Notes under the pieces: generated by a model
What the model was told of the DNA's origin: nothing
What the model saw: the letters and a program-made list of their open reading frames with translations, nothing else
Database searches by the model: none
Source of the DNA: Candidatus Woesearchaeota archaeon
Lineage (GTDB): Archaea > Nanobdellota > Nanobdellia > UBA10117
Reading direction: 5' to 3'
Assembly (NCBI GenBank): GCA_023245115.1
Contig: JAHFKX010000001.1
Coordinates: 1 to 16,331 of the forward strand
Length of the DNA: 16,331 bases
Shown: piece after piece, positions 1 to 7,536 of the stretch
Layout of the letters: each line of letters opens with the position of its first letter
How positions within the stretch are numbered: the first letter of the stretch is position 1
Program-made: the position numbers and the translations under genes

Positions 1-797
1 GTAATAGTTATATTTGTTTCCTGCCGCACTTCTTTAATTGCCTGGAGGAGCAATCTTCCTTTTTCTACGATTTCCTCGACGGATAGGGAGCCTTGCTTAA
101 TATTGTCCTCAGGCTTTCTTGGTCTGAATGGGTAGCCAAGACCAAAGGTAAATGTTCCTGCTTTAATGTAAGGAGAAACTGCTGCTTTTAGTTTTTCCTT
201 ATCCATGCGCATATCTGGCGTGATGAAATAGCCCGAAACGTAAAACGGAATAAGGTTGTGCAGGGATGGCTGATATGTTGCTAAATAATTTGGCGGTAAT
301 AATTCTACGCCAGGGAATTTTACGAAGTTTGCGCCTTTTTCCCATTCGGCCTGCCATTCGCTCGGTGTTGTGCCGCCAGCGATCATGACAGATTCTTTGC
401 CAACAATTTTGTATGTTTTCCGGCTAAAACCTCCTTGCGATGTAATTATTTTTGCGCGCATCTTAACACGGCTGCCAGAGTAATGCAAATACCGCGGGCA
501 ATGCAACTCATGTTGTCTGGCGAGCCTAAGAGCGTGTGGCGTGTCCAGCAAACTATGCACGCCTGCAGTTATTCCGCGAGTATTTTTCATTGCGTAATTT
601 ATCAAATTAGGATAGTCTTGGCGTTGTGCAGAAATAGACACACAACCCAAATTAAGTTTTTCTATTGCTTCCAATGCAGCTTCTAGATTTTCAACAGGGT
701 TCGCTTTGTCGGGTAGCTGTGGAAAATTCGTTAGTGATAAGTCTGGAATCCAGCCATCTTTAGCAATTCTTAAAATTATTTCCTGTTTGGCCGTCAT
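1..797 (-). CDS. KDPG/KHG aldolase-like TIM-barrel protein (partial, C-terminus cut off by window edge)
   Basis: The open frame runs from an ATG at 797 to the left edge without a stop, giving 265 residues. I read the middle and C-terminal part as resembling class I KDPG/KHG aldolases. A segment GGTTPSEW (141-148) resembles the family's 'GVATPTE'. It is followed by GANFVKFPGVE (155-165), where K160 sits at the place of the Schiff-base lysine in 'LKFFPAE'. A glycine-rich stretch near 213-222 matches the phosphate-binding end of the barrel. The usual N-terminal catalytic Glu of the 'EVTLRT' motif is not evident (VSISAQR, 53-59), so activity and substrate are uncertain. A TATA box at 820-825 lies about 26 bases before the ATG, suggesting a leaderless mRNA. 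It follows the radical SAM gene on the same strand after a 34-base gap. It might make or break a 2-keto-3-deoxy sugar acid for the glycan, but that is inference. Confidence 0.5.
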   Translation of the reverse strand, partial: MTAKQEIILRIAKDGWIPDLSLTNFPQLPDKANPVENLEAALEAIEKLNLGCVSISAQRQDYPNLINYAMKNTRGITAGVHSLLDTPHALRLARQHELHCPRYLHYSGSRVKMRAKIITSQGGFSRKTYKIVGKESVMIAGGTTPSEWQAEWEKGANFVKFPGVELLPPNYLATYQPSLHNLIPFYVSGYFITPDMRMDKEKLKAAVSPYIKAGTFTFGLGYPFRPRKPEDNIKQGSLSVEEIVEKGRLLLQAIKEVRQETNITI

Positions 798-819
798 ATT
801 AGACTAAAGTGCGAAAGAG

Positions 820-825
820 TTATAA
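820..825 (-). promoter_or_regulatory. TATA box for the aldolase-like gene
   Basis: TTATAA on the minus strand is preceded by a purine-rich AAAAAGCC stretch that fits a BRE. Its centre is about 25.5 bases before the ATG at 797, the distance at which archaeal transcription starts. It lies only about 7 bases past the stop codon of the radical SAM gene. Confidence 0.55.
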
Positions 826-831
826 GGCTTT

Positions 832-1893
832 TTACGCCCCGGTTTCTTTATCGAATGGTAGATTAATTATTCTGCTATTATATTTTGAAACGATTGCTTC
901 AACTTTATCGTGCGTCCTGACTTTATTTATATCGCACTTTGCGCACGTTGGTATGTCATTGTCCTTGCCAGCAAGGTGTGTTTCGCGCAGCTTTGCCAGG
1001 AATTCCCCTTTCCAGATGCTTTCAAGGCTTTGTTCGGGGAAGTGGCCCAATGGCATCTCACCGTTCCAGTCACCGCAACACGCACGTACTTCGCCGTCAT
1101 AGCAAATCATCAATCTCTGCCAGATTTGCGGACACGGAAATGAGTAACCTTTTTCTATTTTATTCGGATCTTTTTTAATTCCGAACGCAATTCTGTTAAC
1201 TGTGTCAATCCACATGCTGGCAAATAGCTCAACCTCAGCTTCGTTTTCCGGCTGAACGCACATCTGTACGCGGACGGATGGCTTTGTTTTTCCAAGCGAG
1301 TTGCGTATGTCTACGAGTCGCTTGATGTTCGCGACAACGCGCTCAAAATTAGAAAGAACGCGAACTTTTTCGTAAGTTTGTTTAGTTGCGCCGTCAAATG
1401 AAATTATTATTCTGTCTAATCCTGCATCAATAAGTTCGCGGGCTTTTTTCTCATCTAATGTTAAACCGTTTGAGTTGAACTGGACTTCTAAAACACCTTT
1501 TGATTTTGCATAGCGAACCATATCGGCAAGCCTTGGATGCAGCAATGGCTCGCCCCGGTAGTTAAATTTTATCGATGAAACTTTAAATTTTGCGGCTTCA
1601 TCCATAATTTTTACAAATAAATCCCATTTCATATAGCCTAGGCCCGGGCCTTTTAGGTTACTGTCTTTGAACTGCTCGCCATGCCACGGGCACATGATGC
1701 ACTTTAAGTTACAGGCAGATACAGACTCTACATCTAAGTGTAGCGGGAATGGCAGAACAATATGCTTAGTCGCAACTTCATTCCACTTTTTTCGGTAGCT
1801 TGCAAATTCCGGACCAAAGTTCTCATCGGCGTTTTTTATTTTGTCTGTGGCCAGTATTTGAAAATGCCCCGGATTGACTTGTGTTTGAACCAT
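832..1893 (-). CDS. Radical SAM / SPASM-domain protein
   Basis: This 353-residue protein has the radical SAM cluster motif C61-x3-C65-x2-C68 (CNLKCIMC) and a glycine-rich 'GEP' SAM-binding motif at 114-116 (YRGEPLLHP). The barrel strands continue with FNSNG (139-143) and IISFDGA (163-169). A C-terminal cysteine set (C254, C264, C272, C273, C317, C320) is typical of a SPASM domain that binds auxiliary Fe-S clusters. Family members carry out radical oxidations or rearrangements of peptides, cofactors and sugars; the substrate here cannot be read from the sequence. The ATG at 1893 is the only good start. A leader of roughly 14 bases is suggested by the TATA box at 1931-1936, with a GGTG-type ribosome site at 1902-1907. 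It lies between the GT-B-type gene and the aldolase-like gene, all on the minus strand. A role in oxidising or epimerising a glycan sugar is inference. Confidence 0.85.
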   Translation of the reverse strand: MVQTQVNPGHFQILATDKIKNADENFGPEFASYRKKWNEVATKHIVLPFPLHLDVESVSACNLKCIMCPWHGEQFKDSNLKGPGLGYMKWDLFVKIMDEAAKFKVSSIKFNYRGEPLLHPRLADMVRYAKSKGVLEVQFNSNGLTLDEKKARELIDAGLDRIIISFDGATKQTYEKVRVLSNFERVVANIKRLVDIRNSLGKTKPSVRVQMCVQPENEAEVELFASMWIDTVNRIAFGIKKDPNKIEKGYSFPCPQIWQRLMICYDGEVRACCGDWNGEMPLGHFPEQSLESIWKGEFLAKLRETHLAGKDNDIPTCAKCDINKVRTHDKVEAIVSKYNSRIINLPFDKETGA

Positions 1894-1930
1894 TTTTATC
1901 TCACACCCACCGACGTTAGAATCAAAAAGC

Positions 1931-1936
1931 TTTTAA
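1931..1936 (-). promoter_or_regulatory. TATA-like box for the radical SAM gene, overlapping the upstream stop codon
   Basis: TTAAAA on the minus strand, preceded by AAAAAGAC, lies about 40 bases before the ATG at 1893. A start about 26 bases downstream would leave a leader of roughly 14 bases containing GGTGTG. The box contains the TAA stop (1933-1935) of the preceding gene. Confidence 0.4.
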
Positions 1937-3732
1937 GTCTTTTTGATACCGAATAGTTCCTCAATCACAGTTACAACTTTTTCTGTTGCTCGGCCATCCA
2001 TGCCAGCCAAGTGTTTGTTGAAAAAAGATTTCCGCGCAGCGATCAGTTTTTCTTCTTCTGGTGAATTTAGCAGCAAACTTATGACGTCATGCAATTCTTT
2101 TTCAGATTTTGCGCCTAGTGCTATTCTATCTGATACGTAATTAACACGATCTGGCAGTCCGGAAAAGTTCGCAACAACCACTGGTTTATGCATTACTGCG
2201 GCTTCTAAACCAACCAGCGAGCTGTTTATGACAACCAATTCTGATAGGGCAATTAGCGGATATAAATCTTCTTTTGTAATAACACATTTTGTTTTTACAG
2301 TATGTGTGAATTTTTCGTAAAATAATGTTTCTTCGCGAGGGTGAAGTTTTATCACAAGTTGCAAGTTATTTTTATTTACGTAATTTATAAGTGCCGCAAG
2401 TATTGCCTGCGTCTCGCTTGTGGAGATTGGCTGGCTGGCAAACATTATTGTTTTTTTGTTCAAGTCTAAGTTGTACTTAATGCTAATTTCGTTGAGGTTA
2501 TGTGTTTGGTTAATCAGGGTGTCGAATTTTGGAGCGCCGCAGATAATTATATTCTTGCCAGGAAAACCGCGCAGTTCGTACTCCGCAGCAGAAGTTTTGC
2601 CCCATGTAAATATCGTATCTGGTGCGATCGTATTGTTAAATGCGGGATACTGGTCTAAAAATGCGTGCTGAACTGCCATAGTTTTTATTCCCAGACTTTT
2701 TGCGTAGTCTAGCATGGGCTTTGACAAATCAGAGGACTCGTCAACTGTAATTATTACATCGGGCTGTTCGATAGTTATCGCATTTTTGAAAAGTTCGTTT
2801 ACTAATATAACCTCTTCAACATACTGCCGCGGGCGAAAGTAAAATTCGAAAACAGTTTTTACTATTTCAGTAACATTTGCTCCGCAAAATTCAAAATTTA
2901 TGTTTTTTGGCAATCCGAAATTTTCATAATTGCGGAAAGTGTCTTTAACGCGCGCAGCAATGTATTTTGAATAATAACTTTGCAGTAAGGCGTACGGCAG
3001 GTTTTTAGCTTTTGTTTGTGCCTCAAGATTTTTGTTGCTCGAAATCTCGACTAAAACACAAAGCACGTCAAATTTTTGTTTTACAGTTTCGATAATAGGA
3101 TAAAGCACTTGGAGTGCGGTTGGCATTGATAACACAAACATTAATTTTTTTTTCCCAGTTTGGTTTAGTGCGGGATATCGTATTTTTTTTGTCCTAGTCA
3201 AAACAAAAGCATGGGAAAGCCGTGTAATTATCGGCTGCAATATATTTTTACTCTGCTGCGCGCTTTTGATAAATTTTATTTTCAGCTGGCTAGCAACAGC
3301 TTTTGCAGCCAGGCCAGTATGATTTTGTAAACTAGCACAAACTTCGATTGGCTGTTCCGCAGAAAAAATTTCCTTAAAAATTAGGACAAATTTCAGGCCA
3401 GGGGTTTTATGCGCATAAAGTTTGTCACAGAAAGTTGCCTGAACATTTTTCCAGAAGTTAAACCCGCTAATATTAAGTAAATCTTTTAGCTTCTGCCCAT
3501 TGACTTCCATTTCGCCCCATTTTATGTAGTGTTCATAAACTAATTTTGGCAGGCTTGCCAGTAATTTGTCAATGTCATAGTCCTGCACGGTTTTGAATTT
3601 TAAATTGTTTTTTTGAAATTCTGAGACGTTGCTGTTCAGTGCAATAATTAGGCTATCTTTTTTTTGCAGGCTAAGTTTGATTGTTGTGCGTATTTCGGAA
3701 TCTGAAAAGCAGATAATTAATCTTTGAACCAT
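1933..3732 (-). CDS. GT-B-fold transferase related to CDP-glycerol glycerophosphotransferases / surface carbohydrate biosynthesis protein
   Basis: This 599-residue soluble protein has a C-terminal half resembling the GT-B families that include CDP-glycerol:polyglycerophosphate transferases and UDP-GlcNAc 2-epimerase-like proteins. Visible landmarks are PDVIITVDE (324-332), VQHAF (354-358), TWGKTSAAEYELRGF (376-390), a GAPKFD turn (399-404), the conserved IKLHPRE (461-467) and VINSSLVGLEAAVMHKPVVV (501-520), which would bind the nucleotide diphosphate donor. The N-terminal 200 residues form a separate, unrecognised region (Trp-containing helices near 60-130) seen in some surface-carbohydrate proteins. 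The ATG at 3732 has a shared TATA box at 3753-3760 placed 24.5 bases away, so the start looks leaderless. The likely role is transfer of a polyol-phosphate or sugar during surface polymer synthesis. The exact donor is unknown. Confidence 0.65.
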   Translation of the reverse strand: MVQRLIICFSDSEIRTTIKLSLQKKDSLIIALNSNVSEFQKNNLKFKTVQDYDIDKLLASLPKLVYEHYIKWGEMEVNGQKLKDLLNISGFNFWKNVQATFCDKLYAHKTPGLKFVLIFKEIFSAEQPIEVCASLQNHTGLAAKAVASQLKIKFIKSAQQSKNILQPIITRLSHAFVLTRTKKIRYPALNQTGKKKLMFVLSMPTALQVLYPIIETVKQKFDVLCVLVEISSNKNLEAQTKAKNLPYALLQSYYSKYIAARVKDTFRNYENFGLPKNINFEFCGANVTEIVKTVFEFYFRPRQYVEEVILVNELFKNAITIEQPDVIITVDESSDLSKPMLDYAKSLGIKTMAVQHAFLDQYPAFNNTIAPDTIFTWGKTSAAEYELRGFPGKNIIICGAPKFDTLINQTHNLNEISIKYNLDLNKKTIMFASQPISTSETQAILAALINYVNKNNLQLVIKLHPREETLFYEKFTHTVKTKCVITKEDLYPLIALSELVVINSSLVGLEAAVMHKPVVVANFSGLPDRVNYVSDRIALGAKSEKELHDVISLLLNSPEEEKLIAARKSFFNKHLAGMDGRATEKVVTVIEELFGIKKT

Positions 3733-3752
3733 ATATTATTGGTATTCGAAAC

Positions 3753-3760
3753 TTTTTTAT
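3753..3760. promoter_or_regulatory. Shared bidirectional TATA box (GT-B-type gene / carbamoyltransferase)
   Basis: TTTTTTAT on the plus strand, preceded by CGAAAC, lies 27.5 bases before the carbamoyltransferase ATG (3784). Read on the other strand as ATAAAAAAG, it lies 24.5 bases before the ATG of the minus-strand gene (3732). No other A/T element in the 51-base gap fits both starts. Confidence 0.5.
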
Positions 3761-3783
3761 GGCTTTTGCTTTTAGTATTCGGC

Positions 3784-5478
3784 ATGGTGTGGGTTTTAGG
3801 CATACTGTGGGTGCCGCATCAGCCGCATGAAACTGGTGCAACGCTGGTAAAAGACGGTCGGATAGTTGCATCTATAAACGAGGATAGGCTGACCGGAGTG
3901 AAGCACGACAGTAGCCTGCCCATAAATTCTGTAAAAGAAGTCTTACGGATAGCAAACATTGACCCAAGCCAGATTGACGCAGTTACGATACCATTCGAAA
4001 ATCCTACGTGGTATTATATGCGTTCGTTGAATATTAAAAACGTGTTGAGAATACCCCACGCGTTAATTGAAAATAGAACCCTTAGGGCATATTTGAAGGG
4101 CTTTGGAATAGACTGTCCGGTTTATTATGTAAACCATCATCTTAGCCATGCCGCGTCAGCGTACTATACTTCTGGCTGGAATGAAGCAACAGTAATTACT
4201 ATGGATGGCACTGGCGATGGCATAGCCAGTACTGTTTATGTTGGGAAGGATGGCGATCTGCGCGAGATTGCGAAAACACCTGAGAAAGATTCTCCTGGAT
4301 TTTTTTATGCAAAAGCCACAGCAGCTATTGGTTTTAAGGCGAATGATGGTGAGGGCAAGACGATGGGCCTTGCATGTTATGGCAATCCAGATATACTTTA
4401 TGCAGAGGTTGCAAAGCTCATAGACGTGAGAGATTTGAAATTTGTCGGCAATTTCGGCAAGACAATGTACTCGCATAAGATAGATTTTACAGATGGCAAG
4501 CTTTTCGCGCGTTATAGATATGATACGAGTTTTATGTCTGATAATCCGTTCATGAAATTTGTCGGCAAGTATAAGAATGAAGATATAGCCGCTGCAGCGC
4601 AGAAAGTTCTGGAAGATGTTGCAGTTAAGCTTGTAAAAAATGCAGTCAAGATAACAAAGATGCCTAAGGTTTGCCTTGCCGGTGGTGTGGCCCTAAATGT
4701 GAAGATAAATCAACGCATAAAAGAGAATGATAGTGTGGAAGATGTTTTTATCCATCCAAATCCGGGTGATGCTGGCGTCCAGGCAGGCTCAGCACTGTAT
4801 ATGTGCAATAAAATAATGCGCGAGCAGGGCTCTTTCAAACCGTGGCGAATGGAGCATGTTTATTACGGGTCAGAGTATTCTGATGAAGAAATAGAAATAG
4901 AAATAGAAAATTTTGGCCTTGCTTTTGAGAAGTTAGCCAGCCCAGCAAAAACCGGAGCAGAGCTGGTTGATTCTGGAAAGGTAGTTGGTTGGTTTCAGGG
5001 CAGGCTCGAGTACGGACCGCGCGCGCTTGGAAACCGGTCGGTAGTTGCTGACCCAAGAGTTGCCGGCATGCGTGATAGAATTAATAAATATCTTAAGAAA
5101 CGTGATTGGTTCATGCCGTTTGCCCCGAGCATGCTAGCAGAAAGACACAGCGAGTATTCAGTTAAAGCTACGGACGCACCATTTATGATATTGGCGTTTG
5201 ATGCAACAGAGCAAGCAAACAAGGATATTCCGGCTGTTGTTCATGTTGACAAAACTCTCAGGCCGCAAACTGTGAAGCGCGAGATAAACCAGCCGTATTA
5301 TGATTTAATAAAAGAATTTGAAAATAGAACTGGTGTTGGTGCAGTCCTCAACACTAGTTTCAACAAGCACGGCCTGCCGATGATAATGAAACCGAAAGAT
5401 GCAATTGATCATCTCGTATGGGGTTGTGTCGAGGAACTAATAATCAGCAAATATCGCGTGTTCAGAAAGTTTAAGTAA
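3784..5478 (+). CDS. NodU/CmcH/TobZ-family O-carbamoyltransferase
   Basis: This 564-residue protein transfers a carbamoyl group from carbamoyl phosphate, via carbamoyl-AMP, to a sugar or natural-product hydroxyl. The start at 3784 is chosen because the family begins with a short strand like MVWVLGI followed by H-x-x-G/A and a K-DGRI turn. A TATA box lies 27.5 bases upstream. The N-terminal domain shows EDRL (33-36) and the metal-binding HHLSHAAS (H118, H122) with D141 in TMDGTGDG. It also shows GDGEGKTMGLACYG-like loops (188-200), CLAGGVALNVKIN (297-309) and HPNPGDAGVQAGSALY (324-339). The C-terminal carbamoyl domain shows GWFQGRLEYGPRALGNRS (402-419) and NTSFNKHGLPM (523-533). All key motifs are intact and the length is normal for the family. 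Its 3' end overlaps the convergent glycosyltransferase by 8 bases. In this context it probably carbamoylates a glycan sugar; the acceptor is not known. Confidence 0.9.
   Translation: MVWVLGILWVPHQPHETGATLVKDGRIVASINEDRLTGVKHDSSLPINSVKEVLRIANIDPSQIDAVTIPFENPTWYYMRSLNIKNVLRIPHALIENRTLRAYLKGFGIDCPVYYVNHHLSHAASAYYTSGWNEATVITMDGTGDGIASTVYVGKDGDLREIAKTPEKDSPGFFYAKATAAIGFKANDGEGKTMGLACYGNPDILYAEVAKLIDVRDLKFVGNFGKTMYSHKIDFTDGKLFARYRYDTSFMSDNPFMKFVGKYKNEDIAAAAQKVLEDVAVKLVKNAVKITKMPKVCLAGGVALNVKINQRIKENDSVEDVFIHPNPGDAGVQAGSALYMCNKIMREQGSFKPWRMEHVYYGSEYSDEEIEIEIENFGLAFEKLASPAKTGAELVDSGKVVGWFQGRLEYGPRALGNRSVVADPRVAGMRDRINKYLKKRDWFMPFAPSMLAERHSEYSVKATDAPFMILAFDATEQANKDIPAVVHVDKTLRPQTVKREINQPYYDLIKEFENRTGVGAVLNTSFNKHGLPMIMKPKDAIDHLVWGCVEELIISKYRVFRKFK
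4888..4908 (+). repeat. In-frame GAAATA hexamer repeat within the carbamoyltransferase
   Basis: Three tandem GAAATA units plus GAA encode an alternating Glu-Ile run (about residues 369-375). It lies in the linker just before the C-terminal carbamoyl domain. Slippage by whole units would keep the frame and change the length by two residues per unit. Confidence 0.7.
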
Positions 5479-6442
5479 GTTTATGTGTTATTTCCAAATT
5501 CAACACGGCTAAGTATTCCTGCGCGACGTCTTTCCATGTTTTCGTCGGAATTTTTGAAATACCTGCCGCAATTTTTTTTCTTAATTCAGGATGTTCGTAC
5601 AAATCCATAATGCCTTTTTGTAAATCGTGAGCAATGTATGCGTTTTCACCGTGCGTCATGATATTTGATATTTTACCATGCAGTGCGAGCAATGGCTTGC
5701 CTGCCCGGAAGTACTGGAACAGTTTTGGCGAACCGTCAGAATCCATTGTCATTGCAACTATATCAGTAGCTTTGAAATATGAGACCGCATCTTCGTCGGA
5801 AACGAAACCGAGAAAGTGAATGTTTGGCCCAGCGATTTTCTGAAAGTCCGGATTCGGCTTTCCGATCAGGTAAAGATGGCAGTCGATTTTTTTCGAGACT
5901 TCATTTACGGCAGATATTAAACGATCAAGACGCTTAGATTTCTCCTGCGATCCAAAGTAAAGTATTTTGAATTCACCTTTCAAGTCAATTGGCCCGGCCT
6001 TTGAAAAATCTAAATCAACGCCATGGACCCGGTAGTAGCATTTTTTTCCAAATAATTTGCAGCGTTCCAAATTTGCGATTGTTGATGTTACGACAAAATC
6101 ACAATATTGTATGCCGTAGTGCTCAAAAAATGCCAGCCAAGCCAGCGGATATTTTGTGGCCATCATATCTGTCCAGTAATCTGTCCAGTCATTCACAAGA
6201 ATTGCGCGGCGTATTAATCCAGTTTTCTTCAAGAAGGCAGGCAATGCAGCTATCAGGCCGACAGATATAATCACATCTGGTTTGAATTTTAAGTATCTGA
6301 TATAGAATTTTGGCCATTCTTTTCTAGCGACAATGTCAACTTCGTGACCCAATTCGCGAAACCAATGTGGCAGGTGATCAAAATCATGCAGCCGGACGGC
6401 CGGAAATTTTTCCTTTGTTCCGGTAAGTATCTGAATTTTCAT
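5471..6442 (-). CDS. Family-4 (GT-B) glycosyltransferase
   Basis: This 323-residue protein has the two-domain GT-B layout. The N-terminal domain includes RLHDFDHLPHWFRELGHEVDIV (17-38), a pattern common to GT4 enzymes. The C-terminal nucleotide-sugar domain shows ILYFGSQEKSKRLDRLI (160-176), HLYLIGKP (189-196), IHFLGFVSDEDAVSYFKATDIV (208-229) and SPKLFQYFRAGKPLL (238-252). The last motif is the second half of the E-x7-E region, with Q243 where a Glu is usual ('KLFEY'). The start at 6442 is preferred over an upstream in-frame TTG because MKIQILTG begins the first beta strand and a TATA box lies 25.5 bases upstream. No signal peptide or membrane segment is seen. It is convergent with the carbamoyltransferase and overlaps it by 8 bases. 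It likely adds one sugar to the growing glycan; donor and acceptor are unknown. Confidence 0.8.
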   Translation of the reverse strand: MKIQILTGTKEKFPAVRLHDFDHLPHWFRELGHEVDIVARKEWPKFYIRYLKFKPDVIISVGLIAALPAFLKKTGLIRRAILVNDWTDYWTDMMATKYPLAWLAFFEHYGIQYCDFVVTSTIANLERCKLFGKKCYYRVHGVDLDFSKAGPIDLKGEFKILYFGSQEKSKRLDRLISAVNEVSKKIDCHLYLIGKPNPDFQKIAGPNIHFLGFVSDEDAVSYFKATDIVAMTMDSDGSPKLFQYFRAGKPLLALHGKISNIMTHGENAYIAHDLQKGIMDLYEHPELRKKIAAGISKIPTKTWKDVAQEYLAVLNLEITHKLT

Positions 6443-6463
6443 CAGCCATACAAATAGCAAAAC

Positions 6464-6471
6464 TTTTTTAA
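6464..6471. promoter_or_regulatory. Shared bidirectional TATA box (glycosyltransferase / first Gfo/Idh/MocA gene)
   Basis: TTTTTTAA, flanked by CAAAAC on the left, lies 25.5 bases before the minus-strand ATG at 6442 (leaderless) and 42.5 bases before the plus-strand ATG at 6510. The plus transcript would have a leader of about 16 bases containing GGAG. The core resembles the box at 3753-3760 (both contain AAACTTTTTTA). Confidence 0.5.
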
Positions 6472-6509
6472 CGCTTTCCTATGAGCAAGTATTGAGTTGG
6501 AGCGGTAAT

Positions 6510-7502
6510 ATGCGGGTCAGTGTTGTTGGGTGTGGTTACTGGGGTTCAAAGCTCGTAAAGGAATTTTGTGACCTAATTGGCAAAGAAAATGTTCTCGTGT
6601 GTGACCTTGATGGAACAAAACTTGCAAAAATAAAAGAAAAATTTGGTTTAGAAACAACAAGCAGCATATCTGCTGCAATTAATAGGTCAGATGCCGTTGC
6701 CATTGCCACGCCTGTTTTTACGCACTATAATTTAGCTAGGAAGGTTCTGAAGAAAGGCAAGCATGCCTTTGTTGAAAAGCCTATTGCTAAAACGTATGGC
6801 CAGGCCCGCAAACTCGCCGAGCTGGCAAGACAGCGAGGTAAGGTGCTTATGGTTGATTCTACGTTTATATATTCGCCAGCAGTTCGTAGGGTTAAGGAAC
6901 TTTTGGACTCTGGTGAAATCGGCAGCCCGAAGTTCGCAACATCGCGGAGGCTTAATCTTGGGCTTTATCAGGCTGATAAGACAAATGTTATCTGGGACTT
7001 AGCGCCACACGATATAGCTATCCTATCTTACTTTTTTGGAGAATTTCCGGAATCTGTCAGCGCATTTGGTACGTCTACGATAATAAGTGATGTTGCAGAT
7101 GATGCGCACCTAATCTTGAAGTTCCCAAAAGGCCAGCAGGCATCTGTGCATTTGAGCTGGCTGCACCCGCATAAAGTCCGCGAGACGATTGTAATTGGTT
7201 CAGATAAAATGCTGGTTTATAATTTGGACAAAGACCCGCAGATAGAGGTACATGATAAAGGTGTTGTGCTTAAAAATCCTAATCCACAGACTGCCGCAGA
7301 TTTAGAGTATAAACATTCTGCAATTTATCCGCACCAAATTTCAGGCAACCTGCCAGACATGTGCAAGCACTTTTTGGATTGCATACGTGAGAACAAAACA
7401 CCGATAACTGATGGTGTTTACGGGGCGAAAATAGTAAGAGTTCTCGAAGTTGCAGATAAATCGTTGCACAGAAATGGAAAGGCAATGCGAATAGACTATT
7501 AG
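6510..7502 (+). CDS. Gfo/Idh/MocA-family NAD(P)-dependent sugar dehydrogenase
   Basis: This 330-residue oxidoreductase has an N-terminal Rossmann fold (VVGCGYWG, 5-12, with an acidic D32 ending the second strand). The family EKP motif is at 89-91 and WDLAPHDI (162-169) supplies the conserved D-x3-H-D of the catalytic region. The start is set at the ATG at 6510 (MRVSVVG) because the glycine-rich loop should fall at residues 7-12. An in-frame TTG at 6492 would only add six unlikely residues. Enzymes of this family oxidise or reduce a ring or C3 hydroxyl of nucleotide sugars, or act on free polyols. Only 34 bases separate it from the Nudix gene, which has its own TATA box. It is a different paralogue from the dehydrogenase at 9179-10126, so the two probably act on different sugars. 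The specific substrate is not deducible. Confidence 0.85.
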   Translation: MRVSVVGCGYWGSKLVKEFCDLIGKENVLVCDLDGTKLAKIKEKFGLETTSSISAAINRSDAVAIATPVFTHYNLARKVLKKGKHAFVEKPIAKTYGQARKLAELARQRGKVLMVDSTFIYSPAVRRVKELLDSGEIGSPKFATSRRLNLGLYQADKTNVIWDLAPHDIAILSYFFGEFPESVSAFGTSTIISDVADDAHLILKFPKGQQASVHLSWLHPHKVRETIVIGSDKMLVYNLDKDPQIEVHDKGVVLKNPNPQTAADLEYKHSAIYPHQISGNLPDMCKHFLDCIRENKTPITDGVYGAKIVRVLEVADKSLHRNGKAMRIDY

Positions 7503-7506
7503 AAAG

Positions 7507-7514
7507 TTATTTAA
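7507..7514 (+). promoter_or_regulatory. TATA box for the Nudix-glycosyltransferase pair
   Basis: TTATTTAA preceded by GAAAG lies 26.5 bases before the ATG at 7537 and only 4 bases past the stop of the upstream dehydrogenase. It suggests a separate, leaderless transcript for the Nudix and ALG11-like genes. Confidence 0.55.
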
Positions 7515-7536
7515 GAGTTTTGGAATTAGGTGTGGT

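Noticed and set aside
435..1178. Several plus-strand open frames (about 77-97 codons) opposite the aldolase-like and radical SAM genes
   Set aside because: They are antisense to frames with clear family motifs, overlap each other in several frames and show no recognisable protein features.
3145..3153. Run of nine T within the GT-B-type gene as a frameshift or terminator
   Set aside because: It encodes consecutive Lys codons in a continuous frame, and the protein motifs on both sides stay in frame.
3724..3783. Longer N-terminus for the carbamoyltransferase with a hydrophobic leader
   Set aside because: The extension would cover the TATA box at 3753-3760, and the family begins at the strand MVWVLGI; the hydrophobic look comes from translating the T-rich promoter.
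3671..3871. Minus-strand frame spanning the 3732/3784 divergent promoter
   Set aside because: It crosses the promoter and both gene starts and has no conserved features; a shadow of the real genes.
6481..6495. Tiny upstream frame (ATG AGC AAG TAT TGA) before the first dehydrogenase
   Set aside because: Four codons only, with no ribosome site; it probably lies upstream of or at the transcription start.
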